NCBI GenBank assembly: GCA_013289855.1
Contig: JABCZD010000002.1
Location: 434,001 to 498,000, forward strand
Reading direction: 5' to 3'
Source of the DNA: Acidobacteriota bacterium
GTDB taxonomy: Bacteria > Acidobacteriota > Terriglobia > Acidiferrales > UBA7541
DNA: 64,000 nt
The translations under genes and the position numbers were made by a program. The notes beneath the pieces are model-generated. The model was given only the letters and a program-made list of their open reading frames with translations, did not search any database and had not been told where the DNA came from. Each line of letters starts with the position of its first letter. Position 1 is the first letter of the stretch. Shown piece after piece: positions 25,760-33,813 of the stretch.

Positions 25760-27832
25760 ATGAACGACGTGGATGGCCTACGGAGTGGGCTGGAACGGCC
25801 GGAGCGCGTTTACGTGTCGCTGGACGATGACCCTACCGTTGCGCATCACGCCGTGGATCGCGGGGAGTCTGAGGGGGCGGCGAGCGAGGAGACGACGACT
25901 TCTTCTAAACCCTCGATGCACGATGTGTTTGGTCCGGGAGGATTTCTGGAGCGGTCGATGATTGGGGGTTACGAGCATCGGCCGGCGCAACTGGAGATGG
26001 CGGAGCGGGTGCAAGATGCGTTTGAGAATCATCATCACGCAATTTTGGAAGCAGGGACCGGGACGGGGAAGACGCTGGCTTATCTCTTGCCGGCGATTTG
26101 CAGCGGGCGGCGCGTGGTGATTTCTACGGCTACGAAGTCATTGCAGGAGCAACTGTTCCAGAAAGACGTGCCTTTTTTACAAAAACATTTTGCGCCGGAA
26201 TTAAAAGTGGCGGTGATGAAAGGGCGCGCGAATTTTTTGTGCCGCGCCAAGCTGCATCAGATGGCGGACCAGCCGATGCTGAAGGGCATGGAGGAGATTG
26301 ACGCGTTTCGGCAGATTCGCGAGTGGGCAAAGTTGACGGAGTCTGGCGACCGCTCGGAGCTGACGTTTTTGGCGGACGATTCCGAGCTGTGGGGGCGGAT
26401 GGATGCGCGGCGCGACGCCTGCACCGGGCAGAAGTGCGCGGACTTCAATCAATGCTTTGTGACGGCGATGCATCAGCGGGCCAAGGACGCGGACCTGATC
26501 ATCGTGAATCACCATCTTTTTTTCGCGGACCTGGCGCTGAAGCAGGACGACTTCGGAAGCATTTTGCCGGAGTATTCCGCGGTGGTTTTTGACGAAGCGC
26601 ACGAGATGGAGGATGTGGCCAGCGATTATTTCGGGCGGCAGCTTTCGAACTACCGCTTTGAAGAGGTGGCGCGGGATGCGGATATCGCTATGCGATTGTT
26701 GAAGCTGGGGTCGCCGTCGCTGCTGCGGCGCACGCAGCGGATTCGCGAGCGCAGCCGGGAGTTTTTTGAGGCGTTTCCGCCGCGTGACGGGCGGTATCCC
26801 TTCAGTCATAACGAGCGCGATGCGTTTTTGCAGCAGCATCGGGAAAGCTACGATGCGCTGGCTTCTTCGCTGAAGGGCTTGGAGACGGAATTTGCGGCCA
26901 TGACCCAGAAGCCGGAAGAGTTGCTGCGCGTGGCGCGGAGAAGTTTCGAGCTGCGGCAGGAGCTTTCGTTTCTATTTGAGTCGAACGAGAAGAAATATGT
27001 GTATTGGTACGAGCGGCGGAATAAAGGGGTGTTTGTTGCGGCCACGCCGATCGACGTTAGCCAGATTCTGCGCGAGCATCTGTTTGAAAAATTCGACAGC
27101 GTGGTGATGACCTCCGCGACGCTGACCGTGGGCGGGAGATTTGAATATATCCGGCACCGCTTGGGCGTCGATCATGCAAAGGAACGGGCGCTGCCGCCGG
27201 AGTTTGACTACGGCAAGCAGGCGCTGCTGTATCTGCCGCGAACGATACCAGATGTGCGTAATGCGGCGTATCCTGCGGCGGCCGCGGATGAGATTGTGCG
27301 CTTGCTGGAATTGAGCCAGGGGCGAGCGTTCTGCTTGTTCACTAGCTACGCGCAGATGAACGATTTATTCGAGCGAGTGCGTTCGCGCGTGGCGTTTCCC
27401 CTGCTGCTGCAGGGAACGGCGCCGCGGTCGGCGCTGCTGGAGCGCTTTAAGAATACGGCCGGCGCGGTGTTATTCGCCACGGCCAGCTTTTGGCAGGGCG
27501 TGGATGTGCCCGGCGAGCAACTGTCTTGCGTCATCGTGGACCGGCTGCCGTTTGCGGTGCCCAGCGATCCGGTGGTGGCGGCGCGGGTGCGGTCGCTGGA
27601 AGAGGATGGACGGAACGCGTTTGCGGAGTTTCAAGTGCCAGCTGCGGTGCTGGCGTTGAAGCAGGGGTTTGGACGGTTGATTCGCGCGAAGACGGATCGC
27701 GGGGTGTTGGCGCTGCTGGATTCGCGGATTCGACGGATGTCGTATGGTAAAATTTTCTTGGAGTCATTGCCGCCTTATCGGATTACCGAGGAGTTGGCGA
27801 CGGTGGAGAAGTTTTTGGAAAGCAGGGATTAA
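25760..27832 (+). CDS. dinG: DinG/XPD-type ATP-dependent DNA helicase
   Basis: A 690-residue superfamily 2 helicase with an iron-sulfur domain. Walker A is EAGTGTGKTLAYLLP (~residue 98), followed by motif Ia TATKSLQEQ. Four cysteines for a [4Fe-4S] cluster are at FLCRAK and CTGQKCADFNQC. The DEAH box is VVFDEAHEMEDV. C-terminal motifs include MTSATL, FTSYAQMNDL, FWQGVDVPGEQL and QGFGRLIR. It unwinds 5'-tailed or forked DNA and is linked to repair of stalled forks. Start is uncertain: ATG 25760 gives a 52-residue low-complexity leader, ATG 25916 starts at the core, and a much longer open frame upstream only reads repeat DNA. It could equally be called YoaA-like. Confidence 0.9.
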   Translation: MNDVDGLRSGLERPERVYVSLDDDPTVAHHAVDRGESEGAASEETTTSSKPSMHDVFGPGGFLERSMIGGYEHRPAQLEMAERVQDAFENHHHAILEAGTGTGKTLAYLLPAICSGRRVVISTATKSLQEQLFQKDVPFLQKHFAPELKVAVMKGRANFLCRAKLHQMADQPMLKGMEEIDAFRQIREWAKLTESGDRSELTFLADDSELWGRMDARRDACTGQKCADFNQCFVTAMHQRAKDADLIIVNHHLFFADLALKQDDFGSILPEYSAVVFDEAHEMEDVASDYFGRQLSNYRFEEVARDADIAMRLLKLGSPSLLRRTQRIRERSREFFEAFPPRDGRYPFSHNERDAFLQQHRESYDALASSLKGLETEFAAMTQKPEELLRVARRSFELRQELSFLFESNEKKYVYWYERRNKGVFVAATPIDVSQILREHLFEKFDSVVMTSATLTVGGRFEYIRHRLGVDHAKERALPPEFDYGKQALLYLPRTIPDVRNAAYPAAAADEIVRLLELSQGRAFCLFTSYAQMNDLFERVRSRVAFPLLLQGTAPRSALLERFKNTAGAVLFATASFWQGVDVPGEQLSCVIVDRLPFAVPSDPVVAARVRSLEEDGRNAFAEFQVPAAVLALKQGFGRLIRAKTDRGVLALLDSRIRRMSYGKIFLESLPPYRITEELATVEKFLESRD

Positions 27833-27854
27833 CTCTGTAAGTCCGGGCAAGCTG

Positions 27855-27878
27855 GGGCGCAGCATGCTGCGCCCTACA
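27855..27878. repeat. REP-like palindrome upstream of queD
   Basis: A perfect 20-nt palindrome (GGGCGCAGCA/TGCTGCGCCC) followed by TACA, in the short gap before queD. I looked here for a preQ1 riboswitch and saw none. Confidence 0.65.
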
Positions 27879-27905
27879 AGCGATCTCGGTGAGTGTTGAC
27901 AAACT

Positions 27906-28286
27906 ATGTTTCAGGTTAGCGTGGAAGAGACGTTTTCATCGGGACATGCCTTGCGCGGATACCGCGGCAAGTGCGAGAACGTGCACGGGCATAATTATCG
28001 CGTGCGCGTGACGCTGGAGGGGCCGCAACTGGACAGTATTGGCATGCTGGTGGATTTCACGGCGCTGAAGAAAATCATTCGCGAGGTGACCGGGACGCTG
28101 GATCATCAGTTCATGAACGATCTGGAGCCGTTTAAGATTGTGAATCCTTCGGCGGAGAATGTGGCGAAGTATTTTTACGATGAGGTGAGCCGGCAGTTGA
28201 CGGAGTTGCCGCCGGGGGCGCGGGTGACGGATGTGATCGTTTGGGAAACGGATACTAGCCGCGCGCAATACCGGCCGGTGGTTTGA
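27906..28286 (+). CDS. queD: 6-carboxy-5,6,7,8-tetrahydropterin synthase
   Basis: A 126-residue member of the PTPS family that converts dihydroneopterin triphosphate to 6-carboxytetrahydropterin, the second step to queuosine. The zinc ligands are FSSGHAL (His ~15) and the pair in CENVHGHNYR (~25-34), in which the Cys is the usual catalytic residue of QueD. LDHQFMND and the C-terminal VWETDTSRAQY are also typical. It begins a plus-strand run with queE and queC, interrupted by a small membrane peptide gene and by REP units. Confidence 0.95.
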   Translation: MFQVSVEETFSSGHALRGYRGKCENVHGHNYRVRVTLEGPQLDSIGMLVDFTALKKIIREVTGTLDHQFMNDLEPFKIVNPSAENVAKYFYDEVSRQLTELPPGARVTDVIVWETDTSRAQYRPVV

Positions 28287-28316
28287 TGAGCGTTGCGCTG
28301 GGACGGGGAGCAGACA

Positions 28317-28340
28317 CGGGTTTAAAGACCCGCCACTACA
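28317..28340. repeat. REP-like palindrome between queD and the small membrane peptide
   Basis: CGGGTTTAAAGACCCG followed by CCACTACA. It is the same subtype as the closing unit of island A at 19285. Confidence 0.65.
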
Positions 28341-28349
28341 TAGGCGAAA

Positions 28350-28538
28350 ATGAATAGTTCACTTTACATTATTCTCGTTCCTGCGCTGCTGGTCGCGGCG
28401 GGGTACGTTTTTGTACTGCGGTATATGGGGTATGCGCCGGGGTATCCGCGGCTGATCATCGCCATGACGTTGTTTTTTGGGGCGATCTATTGGCTGGGGC
28501 GGCGAGCGTCGCGCAAGGCGCGGTCCAATCAGCCTTAG
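28350..28538 (+). CDS. Small two-segment membrane protein between queD and queE
   Basis: A 62-residue peptide with two hydrophobic stretches (YIILVPALLVAAGYVFVL and LIIAMTLFFGAIYWLG) and a basic C-terminus. It is in the same direction as the que genes and its stop is 17 nt before queE. No domain is recognised and there is no strong SD, so a coding role rests on the membrane pattern and the spacing. It is not a known part of the queuosine pathway. Confidence 0.55.
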   Translation: MNSSLYIILVPALLVAAGYVFVLRYMGYAPGYPRLIIAMTLFFGAIYWLGRRASRKARSNQP

Positions 28539-28555
28539 AAAGACGTCTGTTCCTC

Positions 28556-29251
28556 ATGTTTATCACGGAAATTTTCAAATCGATTCAGGGAGAAGGAACG
28601 CGTGCCGGGCTGCCGTGCATTTTTGTGCGACTGACGGGCTGCAACCTGCGCTGCACATGGTGCGACACGGCGTATGCGTTTCACGGCGGCAACAAAATGG
28701 CGGTTAGCGATATTTTGCAGCGTGTCGATGAACTGGCGGGGCGCAACGAGAAGCAATCGGGAAGTTTGGCGGCGGTGCCGTTGGTCGAGCTGACCGGTGG
28801 CGAGCCGTTGCTGCAAGAAGAAATTTATCCGTTAGCAGAGAAACTCCTGGCGGCGGGCTATACGGTGATAATTGAGACCAGCGGCGAACGTTTTGTAGGA
28901 CGCCTGCCGCGCGAAGTGATCAAGATTGTGGACGTGAAATGCCCGGACTCTGGAGCCGCGGACACATTTGAGATGCGCAATCTGGAAGCCGTGGATGCAA
29001 AAGACGAAATAAAATTTGTGGTGTCCAGCCGGCGCGATTACGAGTTTGCGCGCGAATTTACCGCGGAGCATGGACTGGCGCAGCGTGTGCGGCAGGTGCT
29101 GTTTTCGCCGTCGTTTCCGGACCCTGCGGGGAAGTGGCGAGGTCTGGAGCCGCGCGAATTGGTGGAGTGGATTTTGGCGGATGGACTGCCGGTGCGGTTG
29201 GGATTGCAGCTGCACAAATTTGTTTGGGATCCCGCGACTAAGGGCGTGTGA
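28556..29251 (+). CDS. queE: 7-carboxy-7-deazaguanine synthase
   Basis: A 231-residue radical SAM enzyme forming CDG from carboxytetrahydropterin. The cluster motif is CNLRCTWCD (C-x3-C-x2-C, ~28-35), the start FITEIFKSIQGEGTRAG is family-typical, and LVELTGGEPLLQ is the SAM-binding GGE motif. ATG 28556 is used because the family starts here; the open frame reaches further back into the small membrane peptide gene. A REP unit separates it from queC. Confidence 0.95.
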   Translation: MFITEIFKSIQGEGTRAGLPCIFVRLTGCNLRCTWCDTAYAFHGGNKMAVSDILQRVDELAGRNEKQSGSLAAVPLVELTGGEPLLQEEIYPLAEKLLAAGYTVIIETSGERFVGRLPREVIKIVDVKCPDSGAADTFEMRNLEAVDAKDEIKFVVSSRRDYEFAREFTAEHGLAQRVRQVLFSPSFPDPAGKWRGLEPRELVEWILADGLPVRLGLQLHKFVWDPATKGV

Positions 29252-29288
29252 CGCAGCAATCGAAACCGTGAAATCGGAGAGAAAAATC

Positions 29289-29311
29289 GCGCAGCATCCT
29301 GCGCCACTACA
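29289..29311. repeat. REP-like palindrome between queE and queC
   Basis: GCGCAG-CATC-CTGCGC followed by CACTACA. It sits inside the que operon, so it may also be transcribed as a hairpin. Confidence 0.6.
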
Positions 29312-29350
29312 AGCGCTAAAGACGACTGCGAAGCGAATTGGTGAGAAGCG

Positions 29351-30112
29351 GTGATTGATAAACGCAAAGCGGTGGTGCTGCTGAGTGGCGGAATGGATTC
29401 GTGCGTGTGCATGGCCATCGCCAGGGAGCGCCATGGAGGCGAGAACATCGCGTTGTTGCACGCTGCTTACGGGCAACGTACGCAAAGCCGCGAGCGGCGT
29501 TCGTTTGAGGGGATCGCGGATTTTTATGGTGTTCGCCAGCGACTGGTGGTGCAGCTCGATCATTTTCGGGCGATCGGGGGCTCGGCGCTTACGGATGAGA
29601 GCATCGCAGTTCCGGAAAATGAGTTGGCACCTCAGCCGGCACCGCAGAATGTTGGCGAGACGAGCGAGCACACCAGCAAAATTCCGGTGACGTACGTGCC
29701 GTTTCGCAATGCGCATTTTCTTTCCGTAGCCGTCAGCTGGGCGGAGGCTATCGGCGCGGGGGCGATTTACATCGGCGCGGTGGCGGAGGATAGTTCCGGT
29801 TATCCGGATTGCCGGCTGGAGTACTACCGCGTATTTCAGGAACTAATTCGTGTGGGTACGCGGCCGGAGACGGAAATAGAAATCGTGACGCCGGTGATCG
29901 CGCTGAAGAAGAGCGAGATTATTCGCAAGGGGCTGGAGCTGGGTGCGCCGCTGCAGCTGACGTGGTCTTGTTATCAGGATGAGGATAACGCTTGCGGGGT
30001 GTGTGACAGCTGTATGCTGCGCTTGCGGGCGTTTGCGGAGGCCGGGGTGGCGGACCCGATCGTGTATCGGCCGCTGGCCGCGCATGCGGGCACGGGCAAG
30101 GCTTCTAGCTGA
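29351..30112 (+). CDS. queC: 7-cyano-7-deazaguanine synthase
   Basis: A 253-residue ATP-dependent enzyme turning CDG and ammonia into preQ0. The PP-loop LLSGGMDS (~10-17) binds ATP, and the zinc site is formed by CYQDEDNACGVCDSC (~209-223). YVPFRNAHFLSVA and EDSSGYPDCRLEY are typical. It begins with GTG preceded by GAGAAG. It has an insert of ~20 residues around NELAPQPAPQNVGETSEH compared with short homologues. queF and the tRNA steps are not in this window. Confidence 0.95.
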   Translation: MIDKRKAVVLLSGGMDSCVCMAIARERHGGENIALLHAAYGQRTQSRERRSFEGIADFYGVRQRLVVQLDHFRAIGGSALTDESIAVPENELAPQPAPQNVGETSEHTSKIPVTYVPFRNAHFLSVAVSWAEAIGAGAIYIGAVAEDSSGYPDCRLEYYRVFQELIRVGTRPETEIEIVTPVIALKKSEIIRKGLELGAPLQLTWSCYQDEDNACGVCDSCMLRLRAFAEAGVADPIVYRPLAAHAGTGKASS

Positions 30113-30342
30113 CGCGAGACTTGGAATCCGGGCGAGATGGTGGATAATAGGGCGCACGCCGCCCTGGACCGCCGCAACATCCCGGGCAGGTATTCCCCCG
30201 CGACAGAAAGAAACCTCGTCCGCGGATGGGGCGCGATTTTACGCGGCCCGCGCGAGGCTTGGCGGCAGCACGATGAAGTGAGTTCGACCGCGAAGCGGTC
30301 AAGCAAGATGTGGCCGCCATGCGGTCAACAGGAGAGTACAAA

Positions 30343-31524
30343 ATGAAGTGCTTTGAACAAGCTGGCGCGTGCCGGCACAAAATCGTTTCGCTGGTGCTGA
30401 CGACAGTCCTCGTCGTGCTCATTCTTGGCCTTGCGGCGCCGCGCTCGATGGCGCAGAACGACGGCAGCATCGCCGGCACGATTTTAGACATCACCGCCAA
30501 GCCCTGGGCGGATCTGACGATTCAGATCGTCAGCGATCAAGGCAGCAAGGCGGAAACCAAGACGGACAAAGATGGAAATTTTCTCTTTCGCAATTTGAAG
30601 ACCGGCGAGTATCACGTGGACATCATATTTCCTCCGCCGAACCAAGGCGTCCCGTACGACGTGCACATCAGAGTATTAGGCGGGGCCGCAACGCGCGTGG
30701 ACATGAACTTTAAGGAAATCGTTGCCAAGCAAGGCGGGCCGTCGGCCGAGCAAGTGCAGAAGCAGGAGGAGCAAAAAAAGGCCGCGGCAAGCATGAAGAC
30801 GCACTTTGATGCGGGACAAGCACTGCTCGATCAAGAGCACGCGGCCAAGGCGGAACTTCTTAAGGCTTCCGCGGATCAAAAGGACGCGGCAAAGCAAAAG
30901 GTGGTGGATCTTTCGAATCAGGCGGCCGCGGAATTTCAAGGCGCACAGAAAGCGGCCGGAGAGAAGGACCCAAACACGGCGCTTTTCTGGGCCAAGCTGG
31001 GCGATGTATACGATACCGCGGGGCGGAATGATGAAGCGATACAAGCCTACCAGGCAGCCATCGCCGCCAAGCCCGATGTGCCAGGTTATTACAATAATTT
31101 AGGCAACGTGCTGGCGCGTCAGGGAAAAATTGACGAAGCCAAAACCGCCTACGAAAAGAGCGCGTCGCTTGATCCCCCCGGCGCCGCCAGCGCTTGGCGC
31201 AATTTCGGCATCAGCTTGTACAATGCGAATCGTCTAGGAGACGCCGTCGAACCGCTGCAGAAGTCCGTGGCGCTGGATCCCAACAGCGCGCAGACGTGGT
31301 ATCTGCTGGGTGCGTCGCTGGTTTACAAGATGACCACCAAGCGGGTAGGCGATAAAGATGAAGTCATACTCGCGCCGGGGACGGTGGAGGCGTATCAGAA
31401 GGCACTGGACCTAGACCCGAACGGGCCGTGGGGGGCGCAGGCAAAAGAGGGACTCACGCAACTGCAGGCCATCGCGCCGGGAATCGACATCAAGGTGACG
31501 GCTGCGAAGAAAAAGAAGTCGTAA
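30343..31524 (+). CDS. Secreted TPR protein with carboxypeptidase-regulatory-like domain
   Basis: A 393-residue exported protein. Residues ~12-38 are a signal peptide ending MAQ. Residues ~42-125 are a CarboxypepD_reg-like sandwich (GSIAGTILDITAKPWADLTI, DKDGNFLFRNLKTGEYHVDI). A charged coiled coil follows (QKQEEQKKAAASMKTHF), then at least three TPR repeats (ALFWAKLGDVYDTAGRNDEA, PGYYNNLGNVLARQGKIDEA, AQTWYLLGASLV). The tail is Lys-rich. It may be a periplasmic scaffold. ATG 30343 has AGGAGAG upstream; the 230-bp gap before it contains small GACCGC/GCGGTC palindromes and no gene. Confidence 0.85.
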   Translation: MKCFEQAGACRHKIVSLVLTTVLVVLILGLAAPRSMAQNDGSIAGTILDITAKPWADLTIQIVSDQGSKAETKTDKDGNFLFRNLKTGEYHVDIIFPPPNQGVPYDVHIRVLGGAATRVDMNFKEIVAKQGGPSAEQVQKQEEQKKAAASMKTHFDAGQALLDQEHAAKAELLKASADQKDAAKQKVVDLSNQAAAEFQGAQKAAGEKDPNTALFWAKLGDVYDTAGRNDEAIQAYQAAIAAKPDVPGYYNNLGNVLARQGKIDEAKTAYEKSASLDPPGAASAWRNFGISLYNANRLGDAVEPLQKSVALDPNSAQTWYLLGASLVYKMTTKRVGDKDEVILAPGTVEAYQKALDLDPNGPWGAQAKEGLTQLQAIAPGIDIKVTAAKKKKS

Positions 31525-31553
31525 CTTTCGCTGTGGTTGTAGGTTTTTTTCGA

Positions 31554-31584
31554 CGGTCCCGGTCTTTCCGGGACCGGTTTTTTT
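31554..31584 (+). terminator. Terminator after the TPR gene
   Basis: A 9-bp stem CGGTCCCGG/CCGGGACCG with loop TCTTT and a following run of seven T. It separates the TPR gene from the convergent ABC permease gene. Confidence 0.85.
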
Positions 31585-31597
31585 GCGATGGCATAGT

Positions 31598-32425
31598 TTA
31601 ACTGTGTGTGAGTGTGCCATTCATTTTAGTGCGGCGCAGGGCCCAAGCAAAAATAAATACCGAGCAGGGCAGCAGCACGACGGCGAATCCGAGCAATGCG
31701 GCCAGCGGATCAAGCAGCGCGGAAAATCCTGTTCCCGCGAGCAGCGCGGTGCGCATGCCATCGAGGGCGTAGCTGACCGGATTCAAGCGCGCCACGAACT
31801 GCAGCCAATCCGGCAAAATGCTTACCGGGAAAAGCATGCCGCCGGTCACGCTGGAGATACCCAGCAAAAACCATTTCGCGGGATTGCCGCGCTTGAAAAG
31901 CAGCAAGTAGCTGGCGGAAAGAATTCCGAGTCCGCAAAAAGCTAGCAAAGTGGCTGCAAGCATGGCGAAAACGCCGAGCCAATTCGCCGAGTGCAGCGGA
32001 AAGTGGAAGAGCAACACGCCCCAAACGATGTAAATCGCTATGCGCACCGTGGTGATTGCGAAGGGATAAATGGCCGAGCCGGCTACTAGCACGGGCAGCG
32101 AAGTTTGCGTAACTAATAAATGTTCGAGCGTACCGCTATCCCGCGCTTCTTGCAGGCTGCGATCGAAGCTGTCCAGAGAGACGTTGAGATAGTCCAGAAA
32201 AATAAATCCGACGAGCGAGAACGCGAAGTAGCCTCCGGCTTGCGGCAGGGTGCGCTCGAGCAGCGGGCTATCAACGAACTTGGCCACGTAATAAAGCATG
32301 GCCGCGCCGAAAAGCGCCTCGACGGATTCCAGAAGGAATGCCGTGCGATAAGTGCGCGCAATGAGCAAGTCGCGCCAGAAAAATAGCCAGACTTCGCGTG
32401 AGATGCGGCGGAGGGTGCGGCTCAC
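31598..32425 (-). CDS. ABC-2 type transporter permease
   Basis: A 275-residue membrane protein with six predicted segments and a cytoplasmic N-terminus. LNPVSYALDGMRTALL near the C-terminus is the usual ABC-2 signature, and SSVTGGMLFPVSILPDWLQF precedes it. Its ATG overlaps the stop of the ATPase gene (ATGA), so the two form an exporter. Substrate is unknown; typical candidates are drugs, polysaccharides or peptides. Confidence 0.88.
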   Translation of the reverse strand: MSRTLRRISREVWLFFWRDLLIARTYRTAFLLESVEALFGAAMLYYVAKFVDSPLLERTLPQAGGYFAFSLVGFIFLDYLNVSLDSFDRSLQEARDSGTLEHLLVTQTSLPVLVAGSAIYPFAITTVRIAIYIVWGVLLFHFPLHSANWLGVFAMLAATLLAFCGLGILSASYLLLFKRGNPAKWFLLGISSVTGGMLFPVSILPDWLQFVARLNPVSYALDGMRTALLAGTGFSALLDPLAALLGFAVVLLPCSVFIFAWALRRTKMNGTLTHS

Positions 32426-33291
32426 GTTGGGGCACTCTCCGGATGAATGACGAAATCGCCGGGTGCGGCGTCGGGACTTGGGCGGCCGGTGATGCGTAGA
32501 AAAACATCTTCCATGGTGTCGCTGCTGGTGTAGTGCTTGAGCGCGGCGGGCGTATCGAAGGCCAGTAGCCGGCCTTTCTCGATGACTGCCACGCGATCGG
32601 CGAGCAGCTCCACTTCGGAAAGGGTATGCGAGGCGAAGAGCAGGGAAGTGTCGCCGCGCCGCAGGATTTCGTTTTTCAGGAAGCGGCGGAACTCCGCGGC
32701 GGCGATGGCATCCAGGCTGCGCGTGGGTTCGTCGAGCAGCAGTACGCTGGGCTGGTGCAGCAGCGCGCGCGCCAGGCTGAGGCGCTGCACCGCGCCGGTG
32801 GAGAGCGTCCGCACTTGGCGGTCGAGCGCATCTTCGAAATGAAATTGTTGTGCCAGCAAAACGATGCGCTGCGTTGCAGCGGCGCGGGAAAGATGATTCA
32901 AGCGGCCGAAGAACAGCAGATTTTGCCGGCCGGTTAGTCGAGGATAAAAGCCGTGATCGGTCCCCGCGTGATAGCCGAGGTGGCGGCGCACGGCGCGCGA
33001 ATCCTGCACCGTATCGTGGCCAGCGACGCGCGCATGCCCGGCGGTGGGAAGCAGCAGCGTGGCAAGAATTTTCAGCAGCGTGGACTTGCCGGCGCCATTC
33101 GTGCCCAGCAGCGCTACCGCTTCTCCGCTGCGCACTTCCAGAGAAATTCCCGCGAGCGCGAGCGACGTGGCGCGTTCGAACGGCTGGAGGTACGCGCGCC
33201 AGCCGCTGCGCGCCGGCGGAAAAAACTTTTGCACTTGGTCAATGCGAATGGGGCTGATGGGGCTTACAGAACTGGTGGGCGTCTCAGGCAC
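32422..33291 (-). CDS. ABC transporter ATP-binding protein
   Basis: A 289-residue ATPase partner of the permease. Walker A is LLGTNGAGKSTLLK (~residue 62), the Q-loop region has YHAGTDHGFYPRLT, the signature is LSTGAVQRLSLARALLH (in place of LSGGQ), Walker B is VLLLDEPTRSLD and the H-loop FASHTL. It starts with GTG 33291. There is no SD; instead a TATAAA box ends 6 nt before the GTG, so the mRNA is probably leaderless. Confidence 0.9.
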   Translation of the reverse strand: MPETPTSSVSPISPIRIDQVQKFFPPARSGWRAYLQPFERATSLALAGISLEVRSGEAVALLGTNGAGKSTLLKILATLLLPTAGHARVAGHDTVQDSRAVRRHLGYHAGTDHGFYPRLTGRQNLLFFGRLNHLSRAAATQRIVLLAQQFHFEDALDRQVRTLSTGAVQRLSLARALLHQPSVLLLDEPTRSLDAIAAAEFRRFLKNEILRRGDTSLLFASHTLSEVELLADRVAVIEKGRLLAFDTPAALKHYTSSDTMEDVFLRITGRPSPDAAPGDFVIHPESAPT

Positions 33292-33297
33292 CGGAGA

Positions 33298-33326
33298 TTT
33301 ATAGCGTTTCTGTGCGGGGAAAACAA
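33298..33326 (-). promoter_or_regulatory. Leaderless-type promoter of the ABC exporter
   Basis: On the minus strand TTGTTT and TATAAA are separated by 17 nt, and the GTG start follows the -10 after 6 nt. The transcript would begin at or within a base or two of the start codon. Confidence 0.6.
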
Positions 33327-33388
33327 TGTGCGCGGCTGCCGCGCATTCCCGCTAGAATATTGAAGATCAATTACCCAGGGGACTCCTC

Positions 33389-33697
33389 ATGCTTACGTTG
33401 TCGAATCGCGCGCAAGTTCCTTCACACGTGTTGGTGCGCCTTCTGGACAACGAGGCGGTGCTGCTAAATCTAACTTCCGAGCGATACTTCGGGCTGGATC
33501 AAACCGGCACGCGGATGTGGCAACTGGCCACCGCGGCTCCCAGCATCGAGGTGGCGTACCAGCAGTTGCTCGCGGAGTACGACGTGGCGCCGGAACAGTT
33601 ACTCGAACATTTGAACGAGTTGCTGACGACGCTGGTGGAGAATGGATTGCTAGAAGTGGCGCCTGCGGAGGACACCGCGGCAACGCCGACAGGTTGA
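33389..33697 (+). CDS. PqqD-like peptide-modification chaperone
   Basis: A 102-residue PqqD-fold protein: VLVRLLDNEAVLLNLTSERYFGLDQTGTRMWQL is the typical N-terminal sheet, followed by two helices that bind leader peptides in RiPP pathways (LLEHLNELLTTLVENGLL). No radical SAM enzyme or precursor peptide lies next to it; the only neighbour is the divergent ABC exporter. Stand-alone PqqD-like proteins also exist in other roles. ATG 33389 has an AGGGGAC upstream. Confidence 0.8.
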   Translation: MLTLSNRAQVPSHVLVRLLDNEAVLLNLTSERYFGLDQTGTRMWQLATAAPSIEVAYQQLLAEYDVAPEQLLEHLNELLTTLVENGLLEVAPAEDTAATPTG

Positions 33698-33756
33698 TCG
33701 CGAAAATACAGTGCGCACTGCCGGTTTTCGCGTTACCACAAAACTTTTGTTAATGG

Positions 33757-33789
33757 AAAAAAGCCCAGATGAATCGTCTGGGCTTTTCT
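33757..33789. terminator. Bidirectional terminator
   Basis: AAAAGCCCAGA pairs with TCTGGGCTTTT across a 7-nt loop. It stands between the convergent PqqD-like and PDZ genes and can serve both. Confidence 0.85.
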
Positions 33790-33813
33790 TATTTCGTTCG
33801 AAGGCGTCGACGG

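Noticed and set aside
27833..27905. preQ1 riboswitch before queD
   Set aside because: The sequence is a REP palindrome and lacks the C-rich loop and A-rich tail of preQ1-I.
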